Shown here piece by piece: positions 34,007 through 43,426 of a stretch of DNA of 64,000 bases. The notes beneath the pieces are model-generated. The model was not told the DNA's origin. It worked only from the letters and a program-made list of their open reading frames with translations, and searched no databases. Positions within the stretch are counted from its first letter, which is position 1; every line of letters starts with the position of its first letter. Made by a program: the position numbers and the translations under genes. Origin of the DNA: CAZWDL01 sp964632995 (GTDB taxonomy: Bacteria > Bacteroidota > Bacteroidia > Chitinophagales > Saprospiraceae); the NCBI GenBank assembly GCA_964632995.1, contig CAZWDL010000024.1:1-64000 (forward strand), given 5' to 3'.

Positions 34007-35377
34007 ATGAAATCGATCCTAAACGCTCTTCTTGTCTGTCTACTGATGTCTTGGTCTATTCTCTGTGCTGCGCAGACCCGGACGGATGAGCCCCGGTTAC
34101 TCATCACCACCGATATCGGCGGTGATCCCGATGATATGCAGTCCTTGATCCGGCTGCTCGTCTACGCCAATGAATTTGAACCGGAGGGCCTGATCGCCTC
34201 GGCTTCAGGCACCCCTGGCGAGCTGAACGAAGCCGTCGTCCGGCCGGATTTGATCGCCCAATTTGTCCGCGCATACGGCCGGGTGGAAGAAAATCTAAAA
34301 CGGCATGACCCCGAGTACCCCTCCTCTAAAAATTTGCTGTCCATCATTAAAGCAGGAAATCCCAACCGGGGTTGGCCACATGTCGGCAAAGGGCACGATA
34401 CGGAAGCCTCCGAATGGATCATCCAAAAGGTAGACGAGGAAGAACGTCCCCTCAATATCGCCATCTGGGGCGGGCAGACCGACGTGGCGCAGGCGCTTTG
34501 GAAAGTTAAGTCTCAACGGACAAAAAAGCAATACCGCAAATTCATCTCCAAAATCCGCATTTACGACATCGCCGACCAGGACGGCATCTTCGAACGTATC
34601 TGGGCCGAACACCCCGGCCTGTTCTACATTCTCAACAAAGCGCCGGAAGGGCAGGACAAGCGAGACGCCGTCTTCCGGGGCATGTACCTGGGAGGCGAGG
34701 AAGGGTTGACCTCGCTGGAATGGCTCAAAGAGCATGTCATCGAGGAGCACGGCCCGCTGGGTGCGCTCTATCCACAGAAAACCTGGACGGCTCCCAACCC
34801 GCATGCCGCCATGAAAGAAGGCGATACGCCTTCCTGGTTTTACTTTCTGGATAACGGTCTGCACTCCCCCGATCATCCCGAGTACGGTGGCTGGGGCGGC
34901 CGTTTTGAGAAAACCGGGTCGGGCTATTATACCGATGCAGCAGACGCTTACCAGGGGGATACCGGCCCGAGGGTGAGCGTCTGGCGCTGGCGGCCTGATT
35001 TTCAGCATGCCTTTGCCGCCCGGATGGACCGTTGTGTCAAGCCCCCCACTGAAACCAACCATGCCCCGGTGGCGGTTGTCAATGGTGATTCCAGTAATGA
35101 CATCCTTTACATGAGCGGTCAGGCAGGTAAAAAGGTAGCCCTCGACGCCTCCACCTCCAGCGATCCCGATGGAAATGCATTGCGGTACGAATGGATGGTG
35201 TACCCCGAGGCATCCGGCCGGGAAGGGACGCTCGACCTGCAGGTGGATGGGCCCTCCGCCACTTTTAAGATGCCTCAATTGAAGAAAGGGGAAGAGGTGC
35301 ACCTTATTCTGAAAGTAATGGATGAGGGAGTCCCTACGCTGACTGCTTACCGAAGGATCGTGCTGGGGCAAAAATAA
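34007..35377 (+). CDS. DUF1593 secreted nucleoside-hydrolase-like protein with Ig-like C terminus
   Basis: A signal peptide is followed by RLLITTDIGGDPDDMQSLIR (residues 28-47), the acidic metal-binding motif of the DUF1593/IU-nucleoside-hydrolase fold. Further core segments are NIAIWGGQTDVAQALWK, YDIADQDGIFERIW and DNGLHSPDHPEYGGWGGR. After about residue 350 there is an immunoglobulin/PKD-like domain (NHAPVAVVNG to DPDGNALRYEW). DUF1593 proteins are secreted and commonly annotated as cellulose-binding or nucleoside-hydrolase-like; the substrate is unknown. A nucleoside hydrolase follows after 13 bp, so the two are probably co-transcribed. Confidence 0.85.
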   Translation: MKSILNALLVCLLMSWSILCAAQTRTDEPRLLITTDIGGDPDDMQSLIRLLVYANEFEPEGLIASASGTPGELNEAVVRPDLIAQFVRAYGRVEENLKRHDPEYPSSKNLLSIIKAGNPNRGWPHVGKGHDTEASEWIIQKVDEEERPLNIAIWGGQTDVAQALWKVKSQRTKKQYRKFISKIRIYDIADQDGIFERIWAEHPGLFYILNKAPEGQDKRDAVFRGMYLGGEEGLTSLEWLKEHVIEEHGPLGALYPQKTWTAPNPHAAMKEGDTPSWFYFLDNGLHSPDHPEYGGWGGRFEKTGSGYYTDAADAYQGDTGPRVSVWRWRPDFQHAFAARMDRCVKPPTETNHAPVAVVNGDSSNDILYMSGQAGKKVALDASTSSDPDGNALRYEWMVYPEASGREGTLDLQVDGPSATFKMPQLKKGEEVHLILKVMDEGVPTLTAYRRIVLGQK

Positions 35378-35390
35378 ATTTTCTTCAAAT

Positions 35391-36302
35391 ATGACTATCT
35401 CATCTTTAAAATCGTACCTGTTTCTTCCCTTGCTGCTTCTCACGCTGTTTTCTTTCGGCCAGGAAACCCGAAAAGTTATCCTCGACGCCGACACCGGCAA
35501 CGAAGTTGACGACCTCTACGCCATTGTCCGGGCATTGATCGAACCCTCCTGGGAAATTACCGCGCTCAACGCCACGCAGTGGCAGCCCAGTCACTGGGCC
35601 GTCGATCAGTCGATGGAGGAAAGCCACCGGCTGAACCAGGTTCTGCTCGGCTACCTGGATATGGATATCAAAACCCGGCGTGGTGGTGTCGACCGCATGT
35701 ACGACTGGGGCGACAAGGCACAGCATTCGGCCGCCGCTTACGAAATTATCCGGCAAGCTCATGACGTACCGGAAGGTGAAAAACTCACCGTCGTCGCCCT
35801 CGGCGCGCTGACGAACGTCGCTTCGGCGGTCTACATCGATTCCTCCATCTCGTCGAGGATCGCCGTGCACTGGCTCGGTACGAGCTACGATTTTGAAAAT
35901 GGGGTCCTGAAGAAGACTGACTTCAACTGCGTGATGGATGTACAGGCTGTCAATGTAATGCTCGAATCGGATGTGGAAATGCACGTCATCCCCGTCAACG
36001 TGGCCGCCGCCATGACCTTTGACTACGAGGAAACTGCCGCCAGGTTCAGCGATCAACACGGCCTCACCGATTTCCTGATCCAGCGCTGGTTCAATCACCT
36101 GGACGGCGGCCGCCGGCAACGCACGATCTGGGACCTGGCGCTCATCGAAGCTATGATTCATCCGGAATGGGCCGAAAAAGTAAAAATCACCACCTCCCGC
36201 GACAACGGCAGTAAAGAGATGTGGTACTACAAACAAATTGACGCCGGTAAGTTCCGCGACGATTTTTTCGTGACGACCCTCATGTATCTGGATCAGCGTT
36301 GA
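35391..36302 (+). CDS. Secreted nucleoside hydrolase (inosine/uridine-preferring family)
   Basis: The mature protein opens with VILDADTGNEVDDLYAIV, the DxDxxxDD calcium site of the IU-nucleoside hydrolases, which cleave N-glycosidic bonds of ribonucleosides. The mid segment VVALGALTNVASAV and the later IWDLALIEAMIHPEW segment (Asp of the metal site and the trailing helix) agree. A signal peptide suggests periplasmic nucleoside scavenging. It is tightly linked to the DUF1593 gene upstream. Confidence 0.85.
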   Translation: MTISSLKSYLFLPLLLLTLFSFGQETRKVILDADTGNEVDDLYAIVRALIEPSWEITALNATQWQPSHWAVDQSMEESHRLNQVLLGYLDMDIKTRRGGVDRMYDWGDKAQHSAAAYEIIRQAHDVPEGEKLTVVALGALTNVASAVYIDSSISSRIAVHWLGTSYDFENGVLKKTDFNCVMDVQAVNVMLESDVEMHVIPVNVAAAMTFDYEETAARFSDQHGLTDFLIQRWFNHLDGGRRQRTIWDLALIEAMIHPEWAEKVKITTSRDNGSKEMWYYKQIDAGKFRDDFFVTTLMYLDQR

Positions 36303-36347
36303 AAGTTTTTTTAAATATAGCCTGGGTCGCAAAAGTAAGGGAACAAT

Positions 36348-36381
36348 GATTTGATTACCTTTTTAAGGTTAACATCAAATC
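36348..36381. promoter_or_regulatory. 8-bp inverted repeat upstream of the polysaccharide deacetylase
   Basis: gatttgat (36348-36355) and atcaaatc (36374-36381) are exact complements 18 bp apart, about 44 bp before the start codon. It could be an operator or a leader hairpin. Confidence 0.3.
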
Positions 36382-36424
36382 CGGTCCGTCATAAAGGTAT
36401 CTTCAATTACTCAATCCCTATGCT

Positions 36425-38053
36425 ATGAAAAGTTGCCAGTTTGCACCTGCTCGTCTCCCTATCTTCTTTCTGCTGATGCTGACCCTGTCCGGTTTTAGCG
36501 GAATTGATGCCCAGAAGTCGCTCCCATCCTTCCCCTGGCCCGACGGCAAGCGCGCCGCGCTCAGCCTGAGTTTCGACGACGCCCGCCTTTCCAATGTCGA
36601 CGTGGGAACGCCGCTCTTCAACCGTTTTGATGCGAAGGTGACCTTCTACGTGGTGCCCGGCGGGGTAAGGGAACGCCTGGAAAAATGGAAGCAGGCCGTG
36701 AAGGACGGCCACGAGATCGGCAACCACACCCTGGTGCACCCTTGCTCGGGCAACTTCGCCTGGGCACGCGATAAGGCGCTGGAGAACTACAACCTCGCGG
36801 CTATGCGCCGGGAACTGCTGAGCGCCAATGAGCAGATAGAAGAGCTGCTGGGCGTCACGCCCGTCTCCTTCGCCTACTCCTGCGGGCAGACCTACGTGGG
36901 CCGGGGTACGGAAACGCGCAGCTACGTGCCGCTGGTCGCCGAACTGTTCACCTCCGGCCGCGGCTGGCTCGATGAAGCCGCCAATGATCCCTATTACGCC
37001 GATCTGGCCCAGTTGCAGGGTATCGAAATGGATGGGAAAAACTTCGAAGCCGATATCAGGCCCATTCTGGAACAGGCTTTGGAAAACGGCCACTGGGTCG
37101 TCCTGGCCGGGCATGAGATTGGGGCAGGCGGCTTTCAAATGACGCGGACCGACATGCTCGAAGCGCTGCTGCAATACGTACAGCAACCCAACAGCGGTAT
37201 TTGGCTGGCGCCGGTGGGCGAGGTGGCCGCGTATGTGAAAAAACAAAGATCGGAAAGAGAACAGGAGCTGAGCGAGGCCCTCACCTTCGCCGCCACCTTC
37301 GACGAGGGCTACGAGGCGGATTACGGCAAGGGCGACACCCGCTTATTTACTGCTACGGCTTACGACCATTTAGAAAGCGCCCGGGCGGGAATGGAGAGTG
37401 AGTATATTGAACTGGCCGAGGGCAAAGGCCGCTTCGGCAACGCTATCCACTTTAAAGAAAAAGCGGCTCCCGTTATTTTCTATCCCTCCGAAGGCAATAT
37501 CGCCTACGACGAGGAGGACTGGAACGGCACGATCTCTCTCTGGCTCAGCCTCGATCCGGAAGCAGACCTGGAGCCCGGCTACGTCGACCCCATACAAATT
37601 ACCGACGCCGGCTATAATGACGCTGCCCTCTGGGTGGATTTTTCGGATAAAAATCCGCGTTCCTTTCGCATGGGCGTCTACGGCGACCTGGATGTATGGA
37701 ATCCCGACAATGCCGGACCGGACGATAACCCCGCTTTTAATGAACGCCTGCTGCCCGCAGAATACCGCCCCTTCGGCGCCGGCATTTGGACGCATGTAGT
37801 CATCACTTTCTCTGGTTTGAATACAGGAGACGGCAGGGCCGCGCTTTACATCAACGGCCAACGGCAGGGCGAGCGGGAGATTCCCGAGCCTTTTACTTGG
37901 GAACTCGAACAATCCAAAATATTCCTGGGCCTGAATTATACCGGATTACTCGATGAAGTGGCCTTGTTCGACCGGGCGCTGACAGTAGAAGAAGTCGTAC
38001 GCCTCTATCAGTTACCAAATGGATTGAAAGCTTTGCTAAAAGAATCAAAATAA
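36425..38053 (+). CDS. Polysaccharide deacetylase (NodB-like) with C-terminal LamG/concanavalin domain
   Basis: A signal peptide is followed by a NodB homology domain. SLSFDDARLSN gives the Asp-Asp metal motif, the His pair is in GHEIGNHTLVHPC, and there is a second half with VVLAGHEIGAGG. Metal-dependent carbohydrate deacetylation is expected. From about residue 300 a LamG-like sandwich (NAIHFKEKAAPVIFYPSEGN, then WTHVVITFSGLNTGDGRAAL and LDEVALFDRALTVEEVVRLY) probably binds glycans. It belongs to a sugar-related run with the neighbouring dehydratase and GH5 remnants. Confidence 0.88.
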   Translation: MKSCQFAPARLPIFFLLMLTLSGFSGIDAQKSLPSFPWPDGKRAALSLSFDDARLSNVDVGTPLFNRFDAKVTFYVVPGGVRERLEKWKQAVKDGHEIGNHTLVHPCSGNFAWARDKALENYNLAAMRRELLSANEQIEELLGVTPVSFAYSCGQTYVGRGTETRSYVPLVAELFTSGRGWLDEAANDPYYADLAQLQGIEMDGKNFEADIRPILEQALENGHWVVLAGHEIGAGGFQMTRTDMLEALLQYVQQPNSGIWLAPVGEVAAYVKKQRSEREQELSEALTFAATFDEGYEADYGKGDTRLFTATAYDHLESARAGMESEYIELAEGKGRFGNAIHFKEKAAPVIFYPSEGNIAYDEEDWNGTISLWLSLDPEADLEPGYVDPIQITDAGYNDAALWVDFSDKNPRSFRMGVYGDLDVWNPDNAGPDDNPAFNERLLPAEYRPFGAGIWTHVVITFSGLNTGDGRAALYINGQRQGEREIPEPFTWELEQSKIFLGLNYTGLLDEVALFDRALTVEEVVRLYQLPNGLKALLKESK

Positions 38054-38058
38054 AGCCC

Positions 38059-38828
38059 ATGCCCAACCGCCGCCAATTTCTCACGCAATTCAGCCGGGTC
38101 TCCGCCCTGGCCTTTCTTCCTCTTCCGACCCAATGATTATTCCGGGACCACGGGCAAAACAATTATTCGATCAGGGTTTCCGGAATCAGAAGTGGTTCCT
38201 GCCTTATGGGCCGGGCCGGGGCAATGCCGGCCTGAAACGAAATATCGAACTGGTAGCGGAACTGCGCGATGCAGTGGGTTTTGAAGGACAGCTCATGTTC
38301 GACGCCTTTATGGGCTGGGACCTGCCCTACGCCGAGGCCTGGACCAGCGCCGTGGAAGCCTACCGCCCCTACTGGATCGAGGAAGCCTTCCCGCCCAACC
38401 GGCTGGAGAGCTTTGTGCACCTCAGTCAGCACACATCCATTCCGGTGGCTACCGGCGAGCATTTCTACAACCGCTGGGAGGTACTCAACTTTCTGAAGGC
38501 CGGCGCCATCCAAGTGGTGCAAGCTGATCCGGAGTGGTGCGGCGGCGTGAGCGAGCTGGTCAAGATCTGCCATCTGGCTTCCTCATTCGGCGCCAAAGTA
38601 TTCCCGCACGGACACAACATCCACTCGGCCCTGCACGTGGTGGCCAGCCAGTCGCCGGAGGTCTGCCCGCTCGTCGAGTACCTGATCCTGTATATGGGGT
38701 ATAAGCTACATTTTCAAAAGGATCCATTACTGACCGACAACGGAATTCTGCCTCTTCCGCAGGGACCAGGGTTCGGCATTGAGTTGGATGAGTCAAAGAT
38801 TGAAAAGCAGGAAATATTAGCAGATTAA
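38059..38828 (+). pseudogene. Broken sugar-acid dehydratase (mandelate racemase/enolase superfamily)
   Basis: The first 25 codons (38059-38136) encode a Tat-like leader (MPNRRQFLTQFSRVSALAF) and end at TGA. From 38133 in another frame, the C-terminal two thirds of an enolase-superfamily dehydratase follow. Features are LMFDAFMGWDLPYAEAW (metal Asp), WIEEAFPPN (Glu), VATGEHFYNRWE and PHGHNIHSALHVV (catalytic His region). It is closest to rhamnonate/fuconate dehydratases. The capping domain and the first metal ligand region are gone, so the gene has lost at least about 130 codons and its frame. Confidence 0.75.
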
Positions 38829-38840
38829 AAAACGTAGCCG

Positions 38841-39237
38841 ATGGAAAAATCAACGGATACGAACCGCCGCGATTTTATCAAAAAAACCGGTGTGCTGGCT
38901 GGCGGGCTCTACGGCCAGCTTTGCCGGTGTAAATACCACTCCTAAAAACAAACTGCCAAAATGGAAGGGCTTCAACCTATTGGACTTCTTCTCTCCCGAT
39001 CCCGCCCGGGCACGGGAACCTACACCCGAAGAACACCTGAAGTGGATGGCCGACTGGGGCTTCGATTTTGTTCGCATCCCGATGGCCTACCCTTCCTATG
39101 TCAAATTCGATCGCAGTGAGCCGATTACTCCCAGACGGGTACGCAAAATCGACAAGCGGGCCGTGGAGAAAGTCGAAGAGCTGGTCTATCTGGCCAACAA
39201 GCATAATCTGCATGTCAGCCTTTCATATGGGGTTGAC
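38841..39237 (+). pseudogene. Broken GH5-like glycoside hydrolase, both frame and 3' end lost
   Basis: The leader MEKSTDTNRRDFIKKTGVLA is a Tat-type signal. An extra G near 38905 shifts the frame; the downstream frame then reads STASFAGVNTTPKNKLPKWK and GFNLLDFFSPDPARAREPTP. It continues with DWGFDFVRIPMAYP and VEELVYLANKHNLHVSLS, the start of a cellulase-type (GH5) barrel. It ends abruptly at about 39225, where the convergent squalene/phytoene synthase gene begins its 3' end. More than two thirds of the catalytic barrel, including both catalytic glutamates, is missing. Confidence 0.7.
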
Positions 39238-39238
39238 T

Positions 39239-40336
39239 TCACCTCAATTCCTCCAGGTCGGCGAGCGGAAGCCCCCGGCTGATCCTTTGGAAGAGCGATT
39301 TCAGCATCCAGTCTTTTGAAACCGCCATCTGAATAGCGAAATAGGTGTATTTGACACTTTTCCGGGAGATTTTCACCTGCTCTCCCTGCGTGAAAAACCG
39401 GTTGGAGTTGAGTTTTTGGAGAGTCAGCACAGCCAGGCCCAGGGCGAGCAGGCAAAACCGGCGCATACCCTTATCTTTGGGGGCAATGTACAAGGTATAA
39501 TTGAAAGCGTTCCTCAGGTGGGCATGGGCGATACCGATGAGCTTGGTGAAACTCTTTTCAAAACCTTCTTTGCGGTGCTCTTCGGGTAGTTTGGAAAGCT
39601 GGAAATCGTGCTCTGAAAAAATTTCTTGCGGCAGCCAGCAAGCGCCGCGGCGCAGGTCCTCCCAAAAGTCTTTCAAAATATTGGTCATCTGCAGGCCCTG
39701 TCCGAAAGAAGTTGCGAGCGACATCATCTCTTCCTGGTTGCGGGCCGTGGAAGAAGAGTGCAGACAAAAGAGGTCGGTAAGCATTTCACCCACCACGCCG
39801 GCCACTACGTAGCAGTAGCGGTTCATCTCCTCCAGCGTGGTCAGCCCCTCGGGGTTCTGTCTTTTCTGAAAGTGAATCATGCCATCGGACATAATCCGGA
39901 TGCATCGGCCGATCACCTCCTGGGCTTTTTCTCCCATGCCATGTGTGATGCCCACTACACGGTCGGTGCAGGCGATCAGCTCCCGCTCTGCGGCCTTGGT
40001 TCCTTTTGATAAAAGTGGGAGCAGTTCAATCGCAAAATCCCGGGCATCCATTCTCCCTTCTACTACTTCTGTGAAATATTGGCAGTAAGTTTTTTTCTGT
40101 TCGAAGTCGAGCGCCGGCTCGTCTTCAATGGTATCGACGGTGCGGCAGAGCAAATAGGCGTTGCTGACTACAAATGAAAGCCGCGGCGGCAGCAGAGGGA
40201 TGGTCAGGGCGAAAGTACGGGAAACACCCTGCAGCAGTTCCTGCTGAAAGGCCTTGTCGGAAAGGCGGGCCAAGGCGGCATAACGATCAGAAGATACCTC
40301 GCTATCCATATAGTGGGCTTGGAATAGGTTTTTCAT
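39239..40336 (-). CDS. Squalene/phytoene synthase family protein
   Basis: All-alpha prenyl condensing enzyme. The first Asp-rich motif is in CRTVDTIEDEP and the second in NILKDFWEDLRRGACWLP, both needed for Mg-diphosphate binding. The start at 40336 (MKNLFQAHY) is preferred over the longer frame from 40477, which adds non-family sequence. Members make squalene, presqualene diphosphate or phytoene; the product here is not decided by sequence, and no carotenoid or hopanoid partner genes lie next to it. The 3' end touches the GH5 deletion joint. Confidence 0.85.
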   Translation of the reverse strand: MKNLFQAHYMDSEVSSDRYAALARLSDKAFQQELLQGVSRTFALTIPLLPPRLSFVVSNAYLLCRTVDTIEDEPALDFEQKKTYCQYFTEVVEGRMDARDFAIELLPLLSKGTKAAERELIACTDRVVGITHGMGEKAQEVIGRCIRIMSDGMIHFQKRQNPEGLTTLEEMNRYCYVVAGVVGEMLTDLFCLHSSSTARNQEEMMSLATSFGQGLQMTNILKDFWEDLRRGACWLPQEIFSEHDFQLSKLPEEHRKEGFEKSFTKLIGIAHAHLRNAFNYTLYIAPKDKGMRRFCLLALGLAVLTLQKLNSNRFFTQGEQVKISRKSVKYTYFAIQMAVSKDWMLKSLFQRISRGLPLADLEELR

Positions 40337-40517
40337 TGCTCTTTTCTCTAAATGACAATAGTAGGAAAAATCACAGGATGAACCTTGCGAGCAGGCGTCA
40401 ATGTTTTGCAAAATTTTTTTCCCGGTCGCAGGAGAACTTTCAAACGCAGCATGTAGTAAAGTAATAAGCACGCTCAAACGTTAACAGGAGGGTTTATTAT
40501 AGGGACACTCTGAACCC

Positions 40518-40525
40518 TAATTTTG
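40518..40525 (+). promoter_or_regulatory. Candidate -7 promoter element of the glycosylasparaginase gene
   Basis: TAATTTTG matches TAnnTTTG, 42 bp before the start codon. No clear -33 element is seen. Confidence 0.3.
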
Positions 40526-40567
40526 TTTTATTTTATATCTTTCCTTTTTTGAAAAACCAACCTCAAT

Positions 40568-41593
40568 ATGTTCAATCGAAGAAAATTTCTCAAGGGATCC
40601 CTGATTACTTCTCTGGCTGCCGGCGCCGGTCTTATCGGCTGTCAGAGCCGTTCTTCCAAAGCGGAGGATTCCGGAACAGGCAGCCCGGTTATCAATCCTA
40701 ACTCCGTGGCCGCACTACCCATCGCCATCGCTACCTGGAAGCCCAATCTGAAAGCGACAGAGGCTGCCTGGCAGGTGCTGTCCGGGGGCGGGCGCGCGCT
40801 CGATGCCGTGGAGGCCGGGGCTCGTGTGCCGGAGGCTGATCCCGACGACACCAGCGTGGGCTACGGCGGCTTGCCCGACCGCGAGGGTGAGGTCACCCTG
40901 GATGCCTGTATTATGAACGAGCAGGGCGACGCCGGCAGCGTCACTTTCCTGCAACACATCATGCATCCTGTTTCCGTCGCCCGCAAGGTCATGGAAGAGA
41001 CGCCCCACGTCATCCTCAGCGGAGCGGGCGCGCTGCAGTTTGCTCTCGAACAGGGTTTCGAGAAACAGGATCTCCTTACGGAGAAAGCAAAGGAGGCCTG
41101 GGAACAGTGGAAAGCCGATAACTACGACGGCCCTCGTGTCAGCCCCGAACAGCACGATACCATCGGCATCCTGGCTATCGATGAGCAGGGGGATATCTCC
41201 GGCGCCTGCACCACCAGCGGCGCCGCCTTCAAATACCATGGCCGCGTAGGGGACTCGCCCGTCATTGGCGCGGGCATGTACGTCGATAATGAGGTGGGCG
41301 GCGCCTGCGCCACCGGCTGGGGCGAACTGGTCCTCAAAACGATGGGCTCTTTTCTCATCGTCGAACTGATGCGCCAGGGCATGAGCCCACAGGAAGCCTG
41401 CGAAGAAGGCGTCCGCCGCATCGTCAGAAAATACCCGGAAGAACTAAAGGACGATTTCGGCGTGGGATATCTGGCCATCAATAAAAAAGGCGAACACGGG
41501 GCATACAGCGTGGGAAGCGGCTTTACGTACGCCTTATACCAGCAGGGGCAGAACCGGGATTTCACGGCAGCGTCCCATCACAAGGAAAAATAG
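40568..41593 (+). CDS. Secreted N4-(beta-GlcNAc)-L-asparaginase / isoaspartyl peptidase family
   Basis: Ntn-hydrolase. A Tat-like leader (NRRKFLKGSLITSLAAGAG) includes a Cys (LIGC) that may be lipidated. The autocleavage site is at QHDTIG, with Thr198 as nucleophile after processing. The glycine-rich small-subunit motif GRVGDSPVIGAGMYVDNEVG places the protein with glycosylasparaginases, which release asparagine-linked GlcNAc, rather than with plant-type asparaginases. Length is complete. Confidence 0.9.
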   Translation: MFNRRKFLKGSLITSLAAGAGLIGCQSRSSKAEDSGTGSPVINPNSVAALPIAIATWKPNLKATEAAWQVLSGGGRALDAVEAGARVPEADPDDTSVGYGGLPDREGEVTLDACIMNEQGDAGSVTFLQHIMHPVSVARKVMEETPHVILSGAGALQFALEQGFEKQDLLTEKAKEAWEQWKADNYDGPRVSPEQHDTIGILAIDEQGDISGACTTSGAAFKYHGRVGDSPVIGAGMYVDNEVGGACATGWGELVLKTMGSFLIVELMRQGMSPQEACEEGVRRIVRKYPEELKDDFGVGYLAINKKGEHGAYSVGSGFTYALYQQGQNRDFTAASHHKEK

Positions 41594-41696
41594 AGTCGAG
41601 TACCGGTTCCTTAGTCTAAAATGACCGGGAGACCTGGAGAAAGTAAAGTGGGGAATCCATAAAAAGAGGAGTCCGCCTCGTCTCCCTGTCATTTCT

Positions 41697-41954
41697 CTAT
41701 ACCTGGCGCCTTGGGATCCGTTTTCCTACTGCGTATCCACTCCAACCAATAAGAAGCAGCAGGACTGCCGCAAACACTTTCGGCCAGGGTAGTCCCAGGC
41801 CCAGGGCGAGGCAAAAGGCCAGATTGTCAAACATGAGGTTAGGATAGGTCCAGGAAGGCTCTTCGGGATACTTGCCGATCTGGTGAGCGACGTAGAGCGT
41901 AAAACTGATGGCGATCAGGGCGAAAAGGGCGCCGGTGAGTTGTGAAATGCGCAT
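41697..41954 (-). CDS. Small two- or three-helix membrane protein, hypothetical
   Basis: From the ATG at 41954 the protein is 85 residues: a membrane helix (QLTGALFALIAISFTLYVA), a polar loop with PEEPSWTYPNL, and one or two further helices ending in a KRIPRR tail. The longer frame to 42041 adds 29 residues of uncertain value. I do not recognise a family. Confidence 0.6.
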   Translation of the reverse strand: MRISQLTGALFALIAISFTLYVAHQIGKYPEEPSWTYPNLMFDNLAFCLALGLGLPWPKVFAAVLLLLIGWSGYAVGKRIPRRQV

Positions 41955-42103
41955 TGAGTCAATGGTTACAGCGCTTGCTGAGATGGCGCTTATTGGTGAT
42001 AAAAAACGGAAATAGAACATTTGTTTCCCGCCGGCGTTCAAAAAAATTTTTTCACGAAAAAATTAACCGTAAATTAAGCAGCAACATCTACACCTGAATA
42101 CCC

Positions 42104-43252
42104 ATGAGCCAGAGCACCCCTTGGACAGATGACTTTCTCGACCAGCAACGCCGGCGCAGCGATCCGCTCGCCGATGAAGTTGTTGCCCAGATCGTCGCGC
42201 AGAGCGGGCCCGAAGAAGCCCGCAAGCTTTTTGACCTCCTCATCCGGCGCCTGGAAACGCCGGTATCGGAACTGCCTCCGTCGATAGGCGATTTTATCCA
42301 GGCAACCCATCGCCTGCCCGCCTGGACCGACTGGCAGCAGGTAGACCTGGCGCACGGGCTCTTCCTCGATCACGGCCCCAAGTTTCTCGTCGTTTTGTAT
42401 TTCAAATCCCTGCCTTTGCTTTACTCCTGCGCCCACGGCGCTCAGGTGTTGGTACGCACCAGCCGTCTGACTAATGAAGATCGCTCTTTGAAGATCTTCG
42501 CCCGCCGCATCGCCGAGACGGGACAGTTCCTCATCGACGTGATGACGGCCGGGGGCTTGCGGGGAGGCCAGGGCATTCAGTCGATCCAGAAGGTGCGGCT
42601 CATCCACGCCGCTATCCGTCACTTTGTGCGTAGTGAGGGCTGGGATGCGGAGCAGTACGGTCAGCCCATCAACCAGGAGGATATGGCCCTCACGCTGATG
42701 ACCTTCAGCATCGCCCTTATCGATGCGCTGGAGCAATGGGGTATCGAAGAGCCCCCCGAACGCCTGCAGGCCTTCCTGCATACCTGGACAGCTATCGGAC
42801 ATAATATGGGTGTGGAGGATAGCCTTCTGCCTTCGAGTCTGGAGGAGGGCAGGTTGCTGATGGACCGCATCCTGCAGCGCCAGTCGGCCGCCTCCGAAGC
42901 CGGGCAACTGCTCACCCGCGCGCTGACCGATTTTTCCAGTAATCTCTTGCCTTCCGATAAGCTGCAGGCCGCTCCCGATGCTTTCATCCGTTACTTCATT
43001 GGCGAGAAGCGCGCCGGGATGCTGGGCATTGCCCCTAACTACGGCTGCCTTGCCTTCCTCGGCCCTCAACTGTTGCGCTCCCTCTTCCGCCTCGGCGAAC
43101 GGCTGGAGGACAAAGTGGAAGGTCCCGTCGGTGCCGCCCTCGACCTGCTCTCCCGGAGAATGGCTCTCGCCCTAGTGGATCTTTTTAATGACTACAAAGG
43201 ACGTACGTTCCGGGTGCCGGAGGCTATGGAACAGGCCTGGGGCGTGCGTTGA
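42104..43252 (+). CDS. MpaB/Lcp-type oxygenase (DUF2236)
   Basis: 382-residue cytoplasmic protein with the DUF2236 pattern. The segments LYFKSLPLLYSCAHGAQVLVRT, RRIAETGQFLIDVMTAGGLR and QKVRLIHAAIRHFVR (Arg and His where rubber oxygenases bind haem) are followed by LTLMTFSIALIDALEQWG. The family includes latex-clearing protein and MpaB oxygenases, which bind b-type haem through this histidine and cleave long-chain alkenes. The substrate here is unknown. No signal peptide is seen. Confidence 0.82.
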   Translation: MSQSTPWTDDFLDQQRRRSDPLADEVVAQIVAQSGPEEARKLFDLLIRRLETPVSELPPSIGDFIQATHRLPAWTDWQQVDLAHGLFLDHGPKFLVVLYFKSLPLLYSCAHGAQVLVRTSRLTNEDRSLKIFARRIAETGQFLIDVMTAGGLRGGQGIQSIQKVRLIHAAIRHFVRSEGWDAEQYGQPINQEDMALTLMTFSIALIDALEQWGIEEPPERLQAFLHTWTAIGHNMGVEDSLLPSSLEEGRLLMDRILQRQSAASEAGQLLTRALTDFSSNLLPSDKLQAAPDAFIRYFIGEKRAGMLGIAPNYGCLAFLGPQLLRSLFRLGERLEDKVEGPVGAALDLLSRRMALALVDLFNDYKGRTFRVPEAMEQAWGVR

Positions 43253-43426
43253 AGGGGCCGAATCCCAACACCTGGACTGTCAACTGCTGAGTGTCGGCTA
43301 TCAATCCCCCTCCCCACCCGGAAGGCTTTTTCAGGCTTACCTCGCTGCTGGAGCAGACCTGCACTGCTTTTTGGCAAGCTGAAGAAAAATACTACCTTAA
43401 AGGGAACAATTTTCAATCTGTTCCGG

